Shown here in pieces: positions 8,560-17,228 of a DNA stretch of 64,000 nucleotides. Every line of letters begins with the position of its first letter. Within the stretch, counting starts at the first letter, position 1. The stretch spans positions 62,001 through 126,000 of the forward strand of contig CAKSWT010000006.1 of assembly GCA_934512135.1 (NCBI GenBank), in the 5' to 3' direction. Made by a program: the position numbers and the translations under genes. Source of the stretch: an uncultured Oscillospiraceae bacterium. Its GTDB lineage: Bacteria; Bacillota; Clostridia; Oscillospirales; Oscillospiraceae. The notes beneath the pieces were generated by a model. It searched no databases, was not told the DNA's origin, and saw nothing but the letters and a program-made list of their open reading frames with translations.

Positions 8560-8731
8560 GGCGGATTTCCTTGATATTTTTCTCCAGCTTGGAGCGGGCC
8601 CCCAGAACCTCATGGCCGCAGCCCATGCACTTGAGCCGGAAATCCATGCCGGTCCGCAGGACCTTCCACTCCTTGGAGCCGCAGGGGTGCGGCTTCTTCA
8701 TCACCAGAATATCCCCAAGTCTTACATCCAT
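8546..8731 (-). CDS. DUF951 family small protein
   Basis: A 61-residue protein with the DUF951 pattern: RLGDILVMKKPHPCGSKEW, then LKCMGCGHEV. The conserved cysteines suggest a zinc site or nucleic-acid contact, but no function is established. In Firmicutes this family often sits beside replication or repair genes. Here it heads the recQ-hisC-radical SAM operon. Confidence 0.8.
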   Translation of the reverse strand: MDVRLGDILVMKKPHPCGSKEWKVLRTGMDFRLKCMGCGHEVLGARSKLEKNIKEIRHAES

Positions 8732-8799
8732 TGTCTGTCACCTCTACGCATAAGTTTTCCTTCCTTCGGCAACAATAGGGCCGAAGGAGTGAAGCAAAT

Positions 8800-9126
8800 A
8801 TGTCTATTACCATCACCTGTGAGTTTTCCGATCCATATCAGGCCCAGCAAGCCGCCCAGCGGCTTCGCCGCCGGGGCTATACCGTCTCTGGCGTGTCCGG
8901 CAGCCGGGGCCCTGCCCTGGGCGGCACCCTTTTGGTGGCCCATCCCTATGGGGCTCCCGGGGGCAACACCTTTGGAAACAACCTTCTGGGGGGACTTCCG
9001 CCGCTGGCCGGCAACGGCCTGATGACCTCTGCGGCCAGGCCGCTGATCTCTGTGCTCACCGACGACACCCAAACCGCCGATGCCAGAGCCCTGCTGGAGG
9101 CCCTGGGCGGCCACATCATTTCCTAA
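8800..9126 (+). CDS. Hypothetical protein, possible two-beta-alpha-beta fold
   Basis: A 108-residue protein with a clear GAAGGAG site upstream. Strand-helix patterns at both ends (SITITCEF-helix, and ISVLTDD-helix-GGHII) flank a Gly/Pro-rich middle (residues 35-75). The outline recalls general-stress-protein 17M-like domains, but similarity is not strong enough to assign. It is divergent from the DUF951 operon and precedes the S1-domain gene by 64 bases. Confidence 0.6.
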   Translation: MSITITCEFSDPYQAQQAAQRLRRRGYTVSGVSGSRGPALGGTLLVAHPYGAPGGNTFGNNLLGGLPPLAGNGLMTSAARPLISVLTDDTQTADARALLEALGGHIIS

Positions 9127-9190
9127 CCGGTACAGGGGCCCTCCCCTGTCCTACATAAAAACAAGAAAAGTCAATCAGGGAGGAATCATT

Positions 9191-10099
9191 ATGAACCGTA
9201 CATACTACCCCGAGGGCATGTTTCCCCGAGAATTGCAGTGCAGTGGCATGACCCGGGATCAGCTGAAAAAGGCCTGGCAGGAGGGGACGACTCTCCAGGG
9301 CGTTGCCCGCTCCGCCAATGCGTCCCACGACCTTTTGGTGGACCTGGGAGGCATTCAGGGCATCATCCCCCGGGCCGAGACCGCCATTGGCATTGCCGAG
9401 GGCACCGTTCGGGACATCGCCATATTAAGCCGGGTGGGCAAGCCCGTATGCTTTCAGATTACATCTGTTGACAACCTCTACGGCGAGTGCCCCACAGTGC
9501 TGCTCTCCCGGAAGCGGGCTCAGCAGGAGGCGCTGAGCTATATTCTAAACCGGGTTCCCGACGGCACGGTGCTGCCTGCCGTGGTAACCCACCTGGACCG
9601 CTTTGGGGCCTTCTGCGACATTGGCTGCGGAAATGTGTCGCTGCTGTCCATTGAGCACATCTCCATTTCCCGAATCAATCACAGCCGGGATCGCTTCACC
9701 GAGGGACAGCATATTTTTGTGGCCATTTTGTCCCGGGATTTGCCCCTCCGCCGGTTCAGTCTCACCCACAAAGAGCTTTTGGGAACCTGGAGCGAAAACG
9801 CCGCCCAGTTCTCCGTGGGGGAGACCGTGGTGGGCATTGTCCGCAGCGTCAAGGACTATGGGGTATTTATTGAGCTGTCCCCCAATCTCTCCGGGTTGGC
9901 GGAATATCGCGGCGACCTGATTCCCGGGGACCGGGTCAGCGTCTATATCAAGGCCATTTTACCGGAGCGTCAGAAGGTGAAGCTCATTGTCATCCGTGTG
10001 CTTCCGCCGGAGCAGGCCCTCCCGCCTCTCCACTACTATCAGCAGTGTGGTTCCATTCTCAACTGGAGCTATACCCAGGATGCCCTGGCCTGCTGTTAA
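9191..10099 (+). CDS. S1 RNA-binding domain protein
   Basis: About 302 residues with at least two S1 (OB-fold) repeats: residues about 118-185 (GTVLPAVVTHLDRFGAFCDIGCGNVSLLS, shown in parts) and about 200-270 (VGIVRSVKDYGVFIELSPNLSGLAE, shown in parts). It is related to ribosomal protein S1 but shorter than enterobacterial S1, as in many Firmicutes. It likely binds mRNA on the ribosome. The start at 9191 follows GGGAGGA and an in-frame extension upstream lacks coding character. Its stop overlaps the convergent rarA gene by 4 bases. Confidence 0.85.
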   Translation: MNRTYYPEGMFPRELQCSGMTRDQLKKAWQEGTTLQGVARSANASHDLLVDLGGIQGIIPRAETAIGIAEGTVRDIAILSRVGKPVCFQITSVDNLYGECPTVLLSRKRAQQEALSYILNRVPDGTVLPAVVTHLDRFGAFCDIGCGNVSLLSIEHISISRINHSRDRFTEGQHIFVAILSRDLPLRRFSLTHKELLGTWSENAAQFSVGETVVGIVRSVKDYGVFIELSPNLSGLAEYRGDLIPGDRVSVYIKAILPERQKVKLIVIRVLPPEQALPPLHYYQQCGSILNWSYTQDALACC

Positions 10100-11361
10100 A
10101 TTCCCTTGATGCCGTCCCAGTATGCCTTTGCGGCCTGCTCGATCTTGTTTTTCCCGTATTGGTAATAAACTCGGTCCTTCAGCTCCTCCGGAAGGTACTG
10201 CTGGGCTACATAGTGATGCTCAAAGGTGTGGGGGTATTGGTAGGTGAGGCCTCTGCCCATTTTCTTGGCGCCGCCGTAATGGGTGTCCTTGAGATGGGCG
10301 GGGATCTCACCGCCTTTTCCCTTGCGAAGATCCGACATGGCCTCGTCGATGGCGCATATGGCGGAGTTGGACTTGGGGCAGGTGGCCAGAAAAATCACCG
10401 CCTCTGCCAGCGGAATCCGGGCCTCCGGCAGTCCCAGCTGTAAGGCTGCATCCACACATCCCTTCACCACGGAGATTGCCGTGGGATAGGCCAGCCCCAC
10501 ATCCTCCGCTGCAATCACCAGCAGCCGCCGGCAGGCCGAGGTCATATCGCCTCCCTCCAGCAGCCGGGCCAGATAGTGGATTCCCGCATCCGGGTCCGAC
10601 CCGCGAATGGACTTCTGAAAGGCCGAAAGCACATCGTAGTGGCTGTCCCCGTCCCGATCAAAGCGCATGGCCGACTTCTGGGTCACCGCCTGCGCATCCT
10701 CCAGGGAGATGGTCAATACACCCTCCTGCTCCCGCCCTGCGGAAAACAGCAGCTCCACCGCATTCATGGCCTTTCGGATGTCCCCGCCGCAGGCTGTGGC
10801 TACATATTCCAGTGCCTCCGGCTCCGGCCTTGCCGTGACCTGCTCCTTTTCCTCCATCATCCGAACCCCTCGCCGGACCGCCTTCAGTGCGGCCTCCGGG
10901 GAGATAGGCTGGAATTCAAACACCGTTGAGCGGGATAAAATGGCATTGTATACATAGAAGTAGGGATTTTCCGTAGTGGAGGCGATTAGCGTCACCCGGC
11001 CGTCCTCAATGGACTCCAGCAGAGACTGCTGTTGTTTTTTTGTAAAGTACTGGATCTCATCCAGATACAGCAACACCCCGTTGGGGGCCAACAGCGTATC
11101 CGGCTGGACCAGAATTTCTTTGACCTCCGCCGTGGTGGCTGTGGTGGCATTGAGCTTGTAGAGCGTCCGGTTGGTCTTTGCGGCAATGATGCTGGCTACA
11201 GTGGTTTTTCCCGTACCGGAAGGCCCATAGAAGATCATATTGGGGATCTTTCCGGACTCCACCACCCGGCGCAGCAGCTTTCCCTCTCCCAGAATATGCT
11301 CCTGGCCCACCACATCCTCCAGGGTTTTGGGCCGGATCTCATCTGCCAGCGGCTGATACAT
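10096..11361 (-). CDS. rarA: Replication-associated recombination protein A (MgsA/RarA AAA+ ATPase)
   Basis: A 421-residue AAA+ ATPase close to clamp-loader subunits. It shows EDVVGQEHILG at the N-terminus, Walker A GPSGTGKTT near residue 45, Walker B LLYLDEIQYF near 97, and sensor 1 IASTTENPYFYVYNAILSR. The RarA C-terminal part includes DAGIHYLARLLEGGDMTSACRRL and HYVAQQYLPEEL, given in short runs. It acts at stalled replication forks. The upstream region of this gene also contains the left copy of the 190-bp repeat. Confidence 0.95.
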   Translation of the reverse strand: MYQPLADEIRPKTLEDVVGQEHILGEGKLLRRVVESGKIPNMIFYGPSGTGKTTVASIIAAKTNRTLYKLNATTATTAEVKEILVQPDTLLAPNGVLLYLDEIQYFTKKQQQSLLESIEDGRVTLIASTTENPYFYVYNAILSRSTVFEFQPISPEAALKAVRRGVRMMEEKEQVTARPEPEALEYVATACGGDIRKAMNAVELLFSAGREQEGVLTISLEDAQAVTQKSAMRFDRDGDSHYDVLSAFQKSIRGSDPDAGIHYLARLLEGGDMTSACRRLLVIAAEDVGLAYPTAISVVKGCVDAALQLGLPEARIPLAEAVIFLATCPKSNSAICAIDEAMSDLRKGKGGEIPAHLKDTHYGGAKKMGRGLTYQYPHTFEHHYVAQQYLPEELKDRVYYQYGKNKIEQAAKAYWDGIKGI

Positions 11362-11427
11362 GGTCTTCCCCTCCTCTGGGCTCCTGCGGCGAAGGCCGCG
11401 GGACTCAGTTTATTCCGTAGACATCAT

Positions 11428-11617
11428 TATACCACAATCCCCAAAACTATGATATACTGAAATCAAACATTTATCGGGGTGAAAACCATGGAAGTTACAG
11501 AAAAAGTCACAAACATTCTCGAGGCGCTCAAGCTCCTGTACCCAGACGCTCCCTGTGCGCTGCACTATCAGGCGGACTACCAGCTGATGATTGCCGTGCG
11601 GCTCTCCGCCCAGTGCA
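11428..11617 (+). repeat. 190-bp exact direct repeat, left copy (nth promoter and first 43 codons)
   Basis: Every base of 11428-11617 matches 20764-20953, an offset of 9336. The left copy carries the nth leader, the GGGGTG ribosome binding site and codons 1-43. It diverges abruptly at 11618, where rlmD-like sequence begins. The complete identity, including synonymous sites, points to a recent duplication. Confidence 0.97.
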
Positions 11618-11775
11618 TCGTCTACGTCTCCTGCGACCCGGCCACCCTGGCCCGGGACGTAAAGCTGCTCACCGCCCGGGGCTATGCCTTCTCCCAGGCC
11701 ACCGCCGTGGACCTGTTCCCTCGTACAAAACATGTGGAGACGGTCTGTTTGCTGTCAAGGGTCCAAGGAAAATAG
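11488..11775 (+). pseudogene. Chimeric ORF: endonuclease III N-terminus fused to RlmD C-terminus
   Basis: Residues 1-43 are identical to Nth (MEVTEKVTNILEALKLLYP onward, ending at RLSAQC). Residues from 44 on are the end of a 23S rRNA (uracil-5) methyltransferase of the RlmD/RumA family: IVYVSCDPATLARDVKLL, then KHVETVCLLSR. The frame is open across the junction. Neither half is complete. Nth lacks its helix-hairpin-helix, catalytic residues and FeS loop. RlmD keeps only the catalytic-cysteine motif and the tail. It should be transcribed from the duplicated nth promoter but is unlikely to be an enzyme. The junction bases GCA could be shared by both parents. Confidence 0.9.
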
Positions 11776-11990
11776 CCGCAAAAGTCCAGTATTACTGCGG
11801 TTTTCGGGCAATAGGGCAAGTTTGGCATCGGGCAGGGCAAAGGCTTCTCGGCAACTTATTCAAGGGCAATATGGATCAAAACGTGTGAGCGTTGAGAGAT
11901 AACCGCTCAACCAGCAGTGGAGTCGGCTGCAATCAACCTCTGGTTCGTGTAATATTGTCTTTATTTCGGCTATACTTGAGTCATGAAAGG
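11776..11990. other. Non-coding remnant between the chimeric ORF and the XRE gene
   Basis: No credible gene is seen in these 215 bases. The composition changes from GC-rich to AT-richer, and a small A/G-rich ribosome binding site for the XRE gene closes the stretch. The 3' end of rlmD is a known attachment site for some integrative elements of Firmicutes. This stretch could therefore be element-end sequence, which is inference. Confidence 0.4.
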
Positions 11991-12001
11991 AGGTGCCCGA
12001 T

Positions 12002-12616
12002 ATGGATCAGATCAAAATCGGAAAATTCATCGCATCCCGAAGAAAGGAACAGGGCATGACTCAGGCTGTCCTTGCCAAGAAACTCGGGATCAGCGATCGA
12101 GCGGTATCAAAATGGGAAACAGGAAAGTCGATGCCGGATTCCGGGATCATGCTGGAGCTGTGTGGGCTTCTGAAAATCAATGTCAACGAGCTCCTGTCGG
12201 GCGAAGGAATCATGGCAGAATCGTATGATAGACGGGCAGAAGAGAACCTGCTCGAAATGAGACGGCAGGTTGAAGAGAAGAACAGGCAGCTGCTTAGAGT
12301 GGAATACTTGATATCTTTTCCGGCGGTTGTTGCAGGGATGTTCATGTGCTTTGTGGCCTCTTTTGTGGAGATGCCCGTATGGGTAAGGGTCGCACTGATT
12401 GCAGTTGCTCTTGTGACGATTTTCGCTGTTGCATTTATAGCAGTGGGTATTGAGCAGAAAGCGGGATATTATGAATGCCAGAATTGTCACCACAGATACG
12501 TTCCTACATACTGGCAGACAAATCTTGCCATGCACATTGGCCGGACAAGGTACATGAAATGCCCGGAATGTGGAAAGAGAGGCTGGCAGAAAAAAGTTCT
12601 TACAAAAGAAGAGTAA
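12002..12616 (+). CDS. XRE-family regulator with membrane segments and a zinc ribbon
   Basis: A 204-residue protein. Residues 1-60 form a Cro/CI-type helix-turn-helix (MTQAVLAKKLGISDRAVSKWE). A coiled-coil-like stretch about 75-100 follows, then two hydrophobic helices about 105-145. The C-terminal zinc ribbon has CQNCHHRY and CPECGKRGW pairs. The ATG at 12002 follows AAAGGAGG with 8 bases of spacing; an upstream GTG falls inside that site. This architecture (HTH, TM pair, zinc ribbon) is common among clostridial membrane-tethered regulators of unknown signal. Codon usage is more AT-rich than flanking housekeeping genes, in keeping with acquired DNA. Confidence 0.82.
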   Translation: MDQIKIGKFIASRRKEQGMTQAVLAKKLGISDRAVSKWETGKSMPDSGIMLELCGLLKINVNELLSGEGIMAESYDRRAEENLLEMRRQVEEKNRQLLRVEYLISFPAVVAGMFMCFVASFVEMPVWVRVALIAVALVTIFAVAFIAVGIEQKAGYYECQNCHHRYVPTYWQTNLAMHIGRTRYMKCPECGKRGWQKKVLTKEE

Positions 12617-12625
12617 GGCAGAGCA

Positions 12626-12670
12626 AGGCTCCTCACTGCTGATTGGGTTCAGCGCGGGGAGCCCTGTTTT
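12626..12670 (+). terminator. Terminator after the XRE gene
   Basis: An imperfect stem pairing AGGCTCC with GGAGCCCT is followed by GTTTTA, 10 bases after the stop codon. Confidence 0.6.
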
Positions 12671-12982
12671 ATGCTTCGATTTCAATCGGATCCCAGACTT
12701 GAGGGATTTAATGTAACCGCTCAATAACCACCCGGCTCCGCTTCACCCCAAGGATGAGACAATGGATTGCGCTGTTACTTGACATCCGTCCTGTCTGGCG
12801 CTATGTTGTAGGCAAGGCGGCATCGGATTGAGCCGATGCCGCCTTGCAGAATATGGCCCTATTTTGCTGTGGGTTAGAGGTTTACACGGAATTTGGGATT
12901 GACCCTAGATAAACAAGTTCGCTTTATAGCCCGAGCCTCTGACGGCTGATTTTTCTCCGTCAGAGGCCGTTTCTATACCGCG
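12671..12982. other. Intergenic stretch with two strong hairpins, no gene seen
   Basis: The first hairpin is a perfect 15-bp stem at 12812-12826 / 12833-12847. The second is a perfect 11-bp stem at 12935-12945 / 12957-12967, placed 16 bases after the minus-strand lipoprotein gene and probably its 3'-end structure. Neither has a strong U tract. No ORF with a ribosome binding site was found. Confidence 0.6.
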
Positions 12983-13525
12983 TCATTCCATTGCATCTAT
13001 TTCTTCCCACGTTTTTTTACTAAACACAACATCATCTCCAGTATAAAGTGAAAATGTTCCATCACCTTTCTCTTTGAGTAAGTAAGCCCCTGTTTCTGTC
13101 GATGCAACTTTGATATTTATTAATACATCATCAGGAAGATCAGAAGATAATTTCCCCGCAATATTATCTTGTGAAATATCCTTCACGTCATTGCACATAT
13201 GGGCAATTGAGGAAACTCTGTTCTTGTTTGAATCAATTTCTACAATCGCATAATAAATCCGCCGATCAAGTAAATCATGGCAAAAGAAATACACAAGAGG
13301 AACATCAAATTTTTGGATTCCGTAATATTTACATAGCGGAGAGACAAGTTCAGTTACAGCGTCCTTTATTTCAGAGTCTAAAACAAGCGGTGGCTCATTT
13401 GCATTTGTTTCAACACTGCGATATAATCCAGCTTTTTGGGCAGTAGACTGTGCTGGACTTCCGCACGCGGACAGCATCAGCATAGCCAAAAACAAGCAGA
13501 AAAACACTTTCATAATTCGTTTCAT
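12983..13525 (-). CDS. Small lipoprotein of unknown function
   Basis: A 180-residue protein with a type II signal peptide: MKRIMKVFFCLFLAMLML then SAC, making Cys21 the lipidation site. The mature part is soluble and unrelated to any family I recognise. The gene is AT-rich compared with the surrounding operons. The start is supported by AGGTG seven bases upstream. It lies alone between the XRE gene and the cobalamin-type transporter operon and has no evident partner. Confidence 0.72.
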   Translation of the reverse strand: MKRIMKVFFCLFLAMLMLSACGSPAQSTAQKAGLYRSVETNANEPPLVLDSEIKDAVTELVSPLCKYYGIQKFDVPLVYFFCHDLLDRRIYYAIVEIDSNKNRVSSIAHMCNDVKDISQDNIAGKLSSDLPDDVLINIKVASTETGAYLLKEKGDGTFSLYTGDDVVFSKKTWEEIDAME

Positions 13526-13866
13526 ACAATCACCTCATTCAACATTCTCCATGTTCATTCTGAGCGGCTGCATCTTCCTAAAATGCCCTGAGCTTGATGA
13601 CATTCAACTGTCCTATTGTCAAAGATATTTGATCACATGTTTCTGAGGCGGGGAATATGTCAGTTCGTTTCTTGTACAATTATGTATAATGTCCCCCCAG
13701 TCAAGACCAATCACGAAAGATTATCACGAACCAGATAGCACTATATCAACCCATTTTGTCTCCTGCGCTACCTTGCTACCGCAGCGCACTGCGTAACTGC
13801 CCTGCGGAGCAGGGTTGCCTTAACCGGCTGGGGCTGGCTGGTACTCCGGCGTGTATGTTCTTCGTG
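13526..13866. other. AT-richer intergenic stretch and putative junction of foreign DNA
   Basis: No substantial gene is visible. A 16-codon ORF (13820-13870, minus; MTRRTYTPEYQPAPAG) begins with an ATGA overlap at the end of the upstream ABC ATPase frame and follows AAAGGAG. That spacing is typical of a real downstream gene which has been cut short. The rest is low-information sequence with short GC-rich repeats around 13780-13850. Confidence 0.45.
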
Positions 13867-15084
13867 TCATGGTGTCATCTCCTTTTCGCTTTCTTGCTGC
13901 ATTTCACCATGTTCACGATAATTTTTCGAGCTGTGGTCTGAAATTATGGGACCAGTATCGCTCACGTCATCCAATAACTTCTTCTCTTGCTGTCCCTCTT
14001 TTAGCTTTCCCAGGGCAGCCGCCTCCTGTCTGAGCCGAAGGTTCCATTGATTCATGGCCCCGTGGCTCTGGGGCACACACCAGACCTCCAGGCACCGGGC
14101 CATACACGAAAGTGCCTCCTGGAACCTCCGCTGCTCCACCGGGACAAAGGCCTCCTGGGCAATCACCTGCGCAGCCAGCGCGCAGGCCACAGGATAGTCC
14201 AGGTCATTTTCATAGAGGATTCCTGCCGCAAAGGGCCGTCCCTGGCGCTGGAGGCGCCGGTATAGCGGGATTCCTTGGCCGGCCCCACCAATTACAAACA
14301 CCTCCGGCTCCCCGCTCCCCGCCTCAAGCTCCATGCCTCCATACACCGGGTCATAGCTCCCCTTGGCGATGTGGTAGAGATTCTGAATCTGATCGGCGGT
14401 AAACACCTCCTCCGGAGCGCCCACCATGGTAATTCCGTTTTCTCCCACACAGGCCACACGGTCCGACACCTTCTGGGCCAGATCCAGCTCATGAAGGCTC
14501 ATGAGAATCGCCACATGCCGCTCCCGGGCCAGCCGCCGCAGAATATCCAGCAGCTCCGCCTTCCCCCGAATGTCCAAGAAGGACGTGGGCTCGTCCAGCA
14601 GGATGATATCCGGCTCCTGGCAGATGGCCCGTGCCAGCAGCACCCGCTGGCGCTGGCCGTCGCTGATTTTGGAGAAGTCCCGGTCTGCCAGCGTCTCCGC
14701 TCCCACCAATTCCAGGGCCCCGCGGACCTTTTCCCGGTCCTCCCGGGAAAGGAGTCCCAGTCTGCCAGTGTAGGGATAGCGGCCCCCGCTGACCAATTCA
14801 AAGCAGCTGGTCAGCTCCGTCCGGGGCGCCTGGGTCAGCATCAGTGCCATGGTTTTGGCCCGCTCCCCGGAGGACAGTGTGTTCAGGGATGTCCCTTCCA
14901 GCAGTACCGTGCCTCCCAACAGGCGCAGCTGTCCCCCCAGGCTTTTCAGCAGGGTAGACTTTCCCACACCGTTGGGACCGATCAGCGTCAAAATCTCCCC
15001 CCGGTCCACCCCCAGGCGAACATTCCGCAGCAGCGGCCGGCCATCATAGCCCACGGTAATGTTGTCAATATCGCAGTAAAACAT
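13867..15084 (-). CDS. FecE/BtuD-type ABC transporter ATPase with an atypical C-terminal tail
   Basis: A 405-residue ATPase of iron-siderophore/cobalamin importers. Walker A is GPNGVGKST near residue 37. The signature region reads SDGQRQRVLLARAI and Walker B is IILLDEPTSFLD. Residues about 255-360 form an accessory domain seen in some clostridial homologues (GILYENDLDYPVACALAAQVI). The last 44 residues (from KEGQQEKKLL) are hydrophilic, come from AT-rich DNA and do not look like the family. They probably arose when foreign DNA replaced the original 3' end. The gene closes the riboswitch-controlled operon. Confidence 0.85.
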   Translation of the reverse strand: MFYCDIDNITVGYDGRPLLRNVRLGVDRGEILTLIGPNGVGKSTLLKSLGGQLRLLGGTVLLEGTSLNTLSSGERAKTMALMLTQAPRTELTSCFELVSGGRYPYTGRLGLLSREDREKVRGALELVGAETLADRDFSKISDGQRQRVLLARAICQEPDIILLDEPTSFLDIRGKAELLDILRRLARERHVAILMSLHELDLAQKVSDRVACVGENGITMVGAPEEVFTADQIQNLYHIAKGSYDPVYGGMELEAGSGEPEVFVIGGAGQGIPLYRRLQRQGRPFAAGILYENDLDYPVACALAAQVIAQEAFVPVEQRRFQEALSCMARCLEVWCVPQSHGAMNQWNLRLRQEAAALGKLKEGQQEKKLLDDVSDTGPIISDHSSKNYREHGEMQQESEKEMTP

Positions 15085-15088
15085 CCCC

Positions 15089-16108
15089 CTACACCTCCCG
15101 CTTCTGGCGGCGAATCAGCACAGCCACTACCACCGGGGCTCCAAACACCGCAGTGACCGAGCTGATGGACAGCTCCGTCGGGGAAAACAAGCTACGGGCC
15201 AGGAGATCACAGCCCAGGCAAAAGGCCGCCCCGCCCAGACAGCAGGCCGGAAGTACCACAAGGGGCTTGGTCCGCTTCAGCAGGCCCTTCACCAGCTGCG
15301 GCACCGCAATCCCCACAAAGGATATGGGTCCGGCAAAGGCGGTGACGCAGGCGGAGAGCAGACTGGACAAGAGAATCAGCGCCGCTGTAAACGGTCGGAT
15401 TGCAACCCCCACGCTCCGAGCATAGCTCTCCCCCATTTGATAGGCGCCCATGGGCTTGGACAGGAGAAAGGCCGCGCCCAACGCCGGGAGCACCACCCAG
15501 GCCGCCGCCCGAACATTGGCCCAGGTCATGCCGGAAAAGCTGCCCAGGGACCAGTTGTGCAGGTTGATGATATTGCTGTCCTGGGCAAAGGTCACCGCAA
15601 TATCCGTGACCGCCGAGCAGATATACCCGATCATCACCCCGCAGATCACCAGCACGCTCATCCTTTGCACCCTCCGGGACACGCCCAGGACAAAGGCCAT
15701 CACTGCCATGGACCCGGCAAAGGACGCCCCGATCATTCCCAGGGAGCTGATGGTCCGTCCCCGGTCCAGCAGGGCGATCATCACCAGGGCCACAGTGAGC
15801 TTTGCACCGCTGGAGATTCCCAGCACAAAGGGCCCGGCAATGGGATTGGCGAAAAAAGTCTGAAGAAGGTACCCCGCCACAGACAGCGCCGCCCCCAGCA
15901 GCAACACCATCACCGCACGAGGCAGCCGCAGCCGCAAAATAATGGTCTGGCTGGTTTCGTCTGTGCCCCGTCCCACCAGGCTTCGAAGCACCTCTCCCGG
16001 GGTAACATCCATACTCCCCCAGAACAAATTCAGCGCAAACAGCACCAGCAGCAGCGCCAGCAGCATCCCATAACTGGCCCAAAGACGTGTTCGGCTGCCC
16101 ATAATCAT
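15089..16108 (-). CDS. FecCD-family ABC transporter permease
   Basis: A 339-residue integral membrane protein with about ten hydrophobic helices. It contains the FecCD hallmarks LRLPRAVMVLLLGAALSVAGYLLQ and FFANPIAGPFVLGISSGA (given in part), and FAGPISFVGIAVPQLVK near residue 250, the loop that contacts the ATPase. It is 4 bases from the ATPase gene and 4 bases from the binding-protein gene. Together they form a cobalamin, heme or siderophore importer. The riboswitch upstream favours a corrinoid or cobalt-related substrate. Confidence 0.9.
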   Translation of the reverse strand: MIMGSRTRLWASYGMLLALLLVLFALNLFWGSMDVTPGEVLRSLVGRGTDETSQTIILRLRLPRAVMVLLLGAALSVAGYLLQTFFANPIAGPFVLGISSGAKLTVALVMIALLDRGRTISSLGMIGASFAGSMAVMAFVLGVSRRVQRMSVLVICGVMIGYICSAVTDIAVTFAQDSNIINLHNWSLGSFSGMTWANVRAAAWVVLPALGAAFLLSKPMGAYQMGESYARSVGVAIRPFTAALILLSSLLSACVTAFAGPISFVGIAVPQLVKGLLKRTKPLVVLPACCLGGAAFCLGCDLLARSLFSPTELSISSVTAVFGAPVVVAVLIRRQKREV

Positions 16109-16112
16109 TTCC

Positions 16113-17228
16113 TCACTTTACTATTGTCAGATATTGCAGATCCGCTGGATCTTCCTCGGTAAACACCTTGTGCATATCCAAAACCAAGCTGCCCAGCTCC
16201 ATGGTCTGCTGGAACAGGCTCTGGCTGGTGCAGTAGACTTTTCCTGTCTGTACCGCCTGGAACTCCGCCAGCATGGGGCATTTCTCCACCAGCTGGTCCA
16301 GGGTCTCCACCGTCCCTTCAATGGTACTGTTGTATATCAGTACATCGGCGTCTTTGGCTCCGGCGTAGAAGTTTTCCAGCGGCAGATTCATGGTGGAGAG
16401 GTTATTTCCGTTGTCCTCCAGGTCCTGGAACACATAGGTTCCTCCCGCCATTTCTATCATTTTCGCCACATAGTCCCCGCTTTTCCGGACCGTGGCCAGG
16501 CCGTTGGTGGTAATGGAGAAGAAGGCCGCCGTCTTTCCCGTGGCATCTTGGCTGAGCACAGGCTGTAACTGGGCCTCCGTCTCTGAAAAAATCTCCTCCG
16601 CCTCCTGCTCCTTCCCCAGCAGCACCCCATAGAGCTTAATCCACTCCATCCGTCCCAGGGGGTCGCTTTCATAGCTGGATCGTTCCACCAGCACCGGGAT
16701 TCCGAACTGCTCCAGCTCCTCCTTGACCTCTGGGGTGTGATAGATCATGGTATTTTCAATGGCCAAGCCGCACTCCGAGGAGAGGATTTTCTCATAGTCC
16801 GGGGCGCTGTATTTCCCGGCATATGCAATCTTCCCCTGCTCCATGGCTTCTCTGGCCTGGGGGATGTACCACCCGGCGGCATTGGTGCCTGACAGGGCAA
16901 TGCGGTCCAGGGCCTCCAGGCTGCAAAAGAAATCCATCACCGAGGTGGACACCAGATAGATGTTTTGAATTGGCTGCTGCAAAACCACCATATCGGCGGG
17001 AACCTCCTGGGGCACAGGCTTCCCCTGGGGGACCACAAGATATTGCGCGTCCCCTCCGATGGTCGCCACTGCGTAGCCACCCTGATAATAATCCACGGTA
17101 TACTGCTGGGCGTAATCCAGGGCAAGGCTGTGGTCATACTGCCATGTCACATGCTCCTGGGCTCCGGCACAGCCTGCCGTCAGGGCCAGGAGCAGGGCCA
17201 GAAGCCCTATGCTCCGCCCCCGTCTCAT
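16113..17228 (-). CDS. ABC transporter substrate-binding lipoprotein (periplasmic-binding-protein-like II/BtuF-FecB type)
   Basis: A 371-residue lipoprotein with signal peptide MRRGRSIGLLALLLALTAGC; Cys20 is the lipidation site. The mature protein has two lobes. QPIQNIYLVSTSVMDFFCSLEALDRI and ADVLIYNSTIEGTVETLDQLVEK (in parts) resemble helical-backbone class III binding proteins. It overlaps the next lipoprotein gene by 4 bases and the permease follows 4 bases later. It delivers the substrate to the FecCD permease. Confidence 0.85.
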   Translation of the reverse strand: MRRGRSIGLLALLLALTAGCAGAQEHVTWQYDHSLALDYAQQYTVDYYQGGYAVATIGGDAQYLVVPQGKPVPQEVPADMVVLQQPIQNIYLVSTSVMDFFCSLEALDRIALSGTNAAGWYIPQAREAMEQGKIAYAGKYSAPDYEKILSSECGLAIENTMIYHTPEVKEELEQFGIPVLVERSSYESDPLGRMEWIKLYGVLLGKEQEAEEIFSETEAQLQPVLSQDATGKTAAFFSITTNGLATVRKSGDYVAKMIEMAGGTYVFQDLEDNGNNLSTMNLPLENFYAGAKDADVLIYNSTIEGTVETLDQLVEKCPMLAEFQAVQTGKVYCTSQSLFQQTMELGSLVLDMHKVFTEEDPADLQYLTIVK

